A stretch of DNA of 22,781 nucleotides from an uncultured Clostridia bacterium (GTDB taxonomy: Bacteria; Bacillota; Clostridia; Peptostreptococcales; Anaerovoracaceae). The notes under the pieces were generated by a model. It had not been told where the DNA came from. It ran no database searches and worked only from the letters and a program-made list of their open reading frames with translations. Of the stretch, positions 22,655 through 22,781 are shown piece after piece (position 1 is the stretch's first letter; each line of letters opens with the position of its first letter). A program made the position numbers and the translations under genes. Location of the stretch: assembly GCA_934277655.1 (NCBI GenBank), contig CAKQVC010000005.1:1-22781 (forward strand). The letters run 5' to 3'.

Positions 22655-22707
22655 AAATTCAATCCGTACGGGCAGAAAACCGAACAACGTAATCAATTAA
22701 GTTGTAC

Positions 22708-22728
22708 CGGGCGGTTTTGCGCCGCCCG
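22708..22728 (+). terminator. GC-rich hairpin after the dockerin gene
   Basis: CGGGCGG (22708-22714) and CCGCCCG (22722-22728) form a 7-bp stem with a 7-base loop, 53 bases after the dockerin stop. The sequence beyond is A/T-rich but has no U-tract, so termination is only partly supported. Confidence 0.4.
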
Positions 22729-22755
22729 ATATAAATAAATAATAAGGAGACGAAA

Positions 22756-22781
22756 ATGAAAAAACTCTTCGCAATGCTGCT
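22756..22781 (+). CDS. Start of an exported protein gene (partial)
   Basis: AAGGAG lies 7 bases before ATG, and the first codons read MKKLFAML, the opening of a signal peptide (two Lys then hydrophobic residues). The window ends here, so the product cannot be named. It follows the dockerin gene on the same strand. Confidence 0.7.

Noticed and set aside
22051..22662. 203-residue - strand frame opposite the dockerin gene
   Set aside because: Its Pro/Gly-rich translation is the mirror of the Gly-rich and Pro/Thr linkers of the real gene.

Overview
The window looks like the chromosome of a Gram-positive Clostridia member, probably Ruminococcaceae/Oscillospiraceae-like. The clues are strong AGGAG-type ribosome binding sites, sigma-A promoters, a cohesin/dockerin protein with Gly-rich and Pro/Thr linkers, an Lgt-family paralogue with a GCC motif, and a Firmicutes-style type VII (WXG100/EssC) locus. 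This assignment is inferred from gene content only.

Left part (1-6573), mostly + strand, a patchwork of small genes and decayed DNA: the tail of an unknown gene with a terminator; about 900 bases of repeat-rich DNA; a small DUF4190-like membrane protein behind a consensus promoter, followed by an Lgt-family protein; a VOC/glyoxalase-fold protein; a broken small membrane-protein gene; a TetR-MATE pair with its own promoter; and two decayed small reading frames. An IS3-family element (6574-7848) follows. Its transposase carries a 6-bp tandem duplication that creates an in-frame TAG, so the copy is probably dead.

Main part (8132-20973), entirely on the - strand: a twelve-gene, tightly spaced type VII secretion-like cluster. 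In transcription order it encodes a 157-aa unknown protein; a zinc-ribbon/TPR-like protein; an SPFH protein with three C-terminal zinc ribbons; an EssC-type FtsK/SpoIIIE ATPase with an FHA domain; a YukD/EsaB ubiquitin-like protein; three WXG100-type proteins, two of which lack the Trp of the WXG turn; a 386-aa probable substrate with a WXG-like helical N-terminus; a DUF4176 protein; a PP2C phosphatase; and a membrane-anchored Ser/Thr kinase with intact catalytic motifs. No EsaA, EssA or EssB/YukC gene is visible. The kinase, phosphatase and FHA domain suggest that secretion is controlled by phosphorylation, and the transmembrane kinase may take the place of the EssB pseudokinase. Two strong hairpins without U-tracts sit between genes of the cluster, at positions suited to setting transcript stoichiometry.

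Right part (21557-22781), + strand, visibly more GC-rich: a cohesin-like/dockerin protein with no signal peptide and no ribosome binding site, so probably truncated at its 5' end, then the first codons of a further exported protein. The secretion cluster therefore lies between a dead insertion sequence and a truncated gene, which suggests an acquired island.
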